Positions 41,572 to 42,017 of a DNA stretch of 42,017 bases are shown piece after piece. Under the pieces are notes generated by a model. That model made no database searches. It was given only the letters and a program-made list of their open reading frames with translations, and had not been told where the DNA came from. This DNA comes from Acidimicrobiaceae bacterium (GTDB lineage: Bacteria; Actinomycetota; Acidimicrobiia; Acidimicrobiales; RAAP-2), in contig CANGMP010000007.1 in assembly GCA_947455165.1 (NCBI GenBank), positions 1 to 42,017 on the forward strand, read 5' to 3'. The position numbers were made by a program, and so were the translations under genes. How positions within the stretch are numbered: the first letter of the stretch is position 1; each line of letters begins with the position of its first letter.

Positions 41572-41589
41572 TGGACTACCACCAGTCCA
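41572..41589. repeat. Small hairpin between two toxin-antitoxin modules
   Basis: TGGACT-accacc-AGTCCA. On the minus strand a short T-run follows about 10 nt later, so it may weakly end transcription from the ribbon-helix-helix module. The rest of 41435-41629 shows no gene. Confidence 0.35.
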
Positions 41590-41629
41590 TACCTCAACTA
41601 CTGATTGAGAAACCTGACCACCAGCCCGA

Positions 41630-41872
41630 CTAACCGGCCTTCACATACTCCTGGAGCGCAGCTCGAATCGCTTCTGACAGGCTGACTCCCTGCTGGGCGG
41701 CACGCTCGAGCAGATCCCGCTTCAGCTCGGGGCTGAGTCTCACCGATTCGACGCTCGATGGCGCCGAGCCCATGGCAGGTCGACCCCCACGACGACGAAG
41801 AATTTCATCGACGTCATAGCCCTCTTCGGCCTGCTTGGCCATCTCTTCTACTGAACTCTTTCGTTTGCTCAT
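41630..41872 (-). CDS. Ribbon-helix-helix antitoxin
   Basis: 80 residues. An N-terminal charged helix (EEMAKQAEEGYDVDEILRR) and GGRPAMGSAPSSVES lead to the RHH unit: strand VRLSPELKRDLL, helix ERAAQQGVSL and helix SEAIRAALQEYV. It should bind its partner toxin, whose gene ends just upstream with a stop overlapping the first of three consecutive ATGs. The third ATG (41872) sits 7 nt from AGGAG and is taken as the start; 41878 is the outer limit. Confidence 0.8.
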   Translation of the reverse strand: MSKRKSSVEEMAKQAEEGYDVDEILRRRGGRPAMGSAPSSVESVRLSPELKRDLLERAAQQGVSLSEAIRAALQEYVKAG

Positions 41873-41874
41873 CA

Positions 41875-42017
41875 TCATTCTCCTGCTCTTGGTAATAAGG
41901 ATCGATACTTCTCACGCATCTTCATGGCATGAATCACACAAGGACCGTTTGGTCGATCCAGGACCACAATCTCTAAGAGGTTGCCGACAGTGTCAGGGCC
42001 CAGAATGAGGTACCGAA
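41875..42017 (-). CDS. Probable toxin of RHH pair (5' part beyond window)
   Basis: Only the last 46 residues are visible: YLILGPDTVGNLLEIVVLD and CVIHAMKMREKYRSLLP. The strand pattern and HAMxMRxKY ending are those I associate with small toxins paired with RHH antitoxins (BrnT-like or related). The gene precedes its antitoxin, with the stop overlapping the antitoxin ATGs. Family identity is tentative. Confidence 0.55.
   Translation of the reverse strand, partial: RYLILGPDTVGNLLEIVVLDRPNGPCVIHAMKMREKYRSLLPRAGE

Noticed and set aside
38429-42017. Search by eye for a duplicated tRNA-Glu 3' end (attachment site)
   Set aside because: No copy of the T-arm/acceptor sequence was found before the window ends.

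Overview
The window reads as a compact chromosome segment of a moderately high-GC actinobacterium. The signs are a WhiB regulator, a GlnR-like atypical response regulator beside glutamine synthetase genes, a topoisomerase I with a Lys/Ala-rich tail, a CeoB/CeoC pair opposite an APC permease, and actinobacterial promoters that put the -10 box 6-7 nt before the start codon. Gene content is compatible with Acidimicrobiia, but that placement is inference.

Layout. 1-6630 (minus) is one ten-gene run: tilS, hpt, folE, folP, a phosphatase-like protein without its catalytic Cys, folB, folK, a DUF2520 dehydrogenase-like protein, panC and coaX. It covers tRNA modification, purine salvage, folate and pantothenate/CoA. 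6664-11145 (plus) holds a ZIP metal transporter and Fur/Zur repressor behind a candidate Zur operator, then pgeF, then a pair that looks like the MurL/MurD2 route to D-Glu in peptidoglycan. 11142-16361 (minus) has two small proteins, tRNA-Thr, holB, tmk and topA. A strong terminator separates these from hppA, a K+-independent proton pyrophosphatase. An APC permease fused to an OB-fold domain faces ceoB-ceoC and a HAD hydrolase. 23411-26120 (minus) is a sigma-factor cluster: a primary-like sigma with an unusual insertion, a free-standing sigma-region-4-like protein, and a second sigma. An unknown helical protein and nadE follow.

28886-32055 (plus) is a nitrogen block: type II glutamine synthetase with a histone-like Lys/Ala tail, type I glutamine synthetase, and a GlnR-like regulator translationally coupled to it. 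Then come ridA, erpA and mrp (Fe-S delivery), a NUDIX hydrolase, a DUF929/VKOR oxidative-folding pair, whiB, a lone receiver domain coupled to a CBS/CorC-domain protein, and tRNA-Pro and tRNA-Glu.

From tRNA-Glu to the window end the sequence is visibly AT-richer and accessory: an orphan protein, a hipBA toxin-antitoxin pair with repeated ATATCCGT operators, a decayed nucleotidyltransferase toxin-antitoxin module, and a ribbon-helix-helix antitoxin with a partial toxin.

Architecture is very tight. All five convergent gene pairs in the core overlap tail-to-tail by exactly 4 nt with interlocked stop codons, and many same-strand neighbours overlap at ATGA/GTGA or TAATG.
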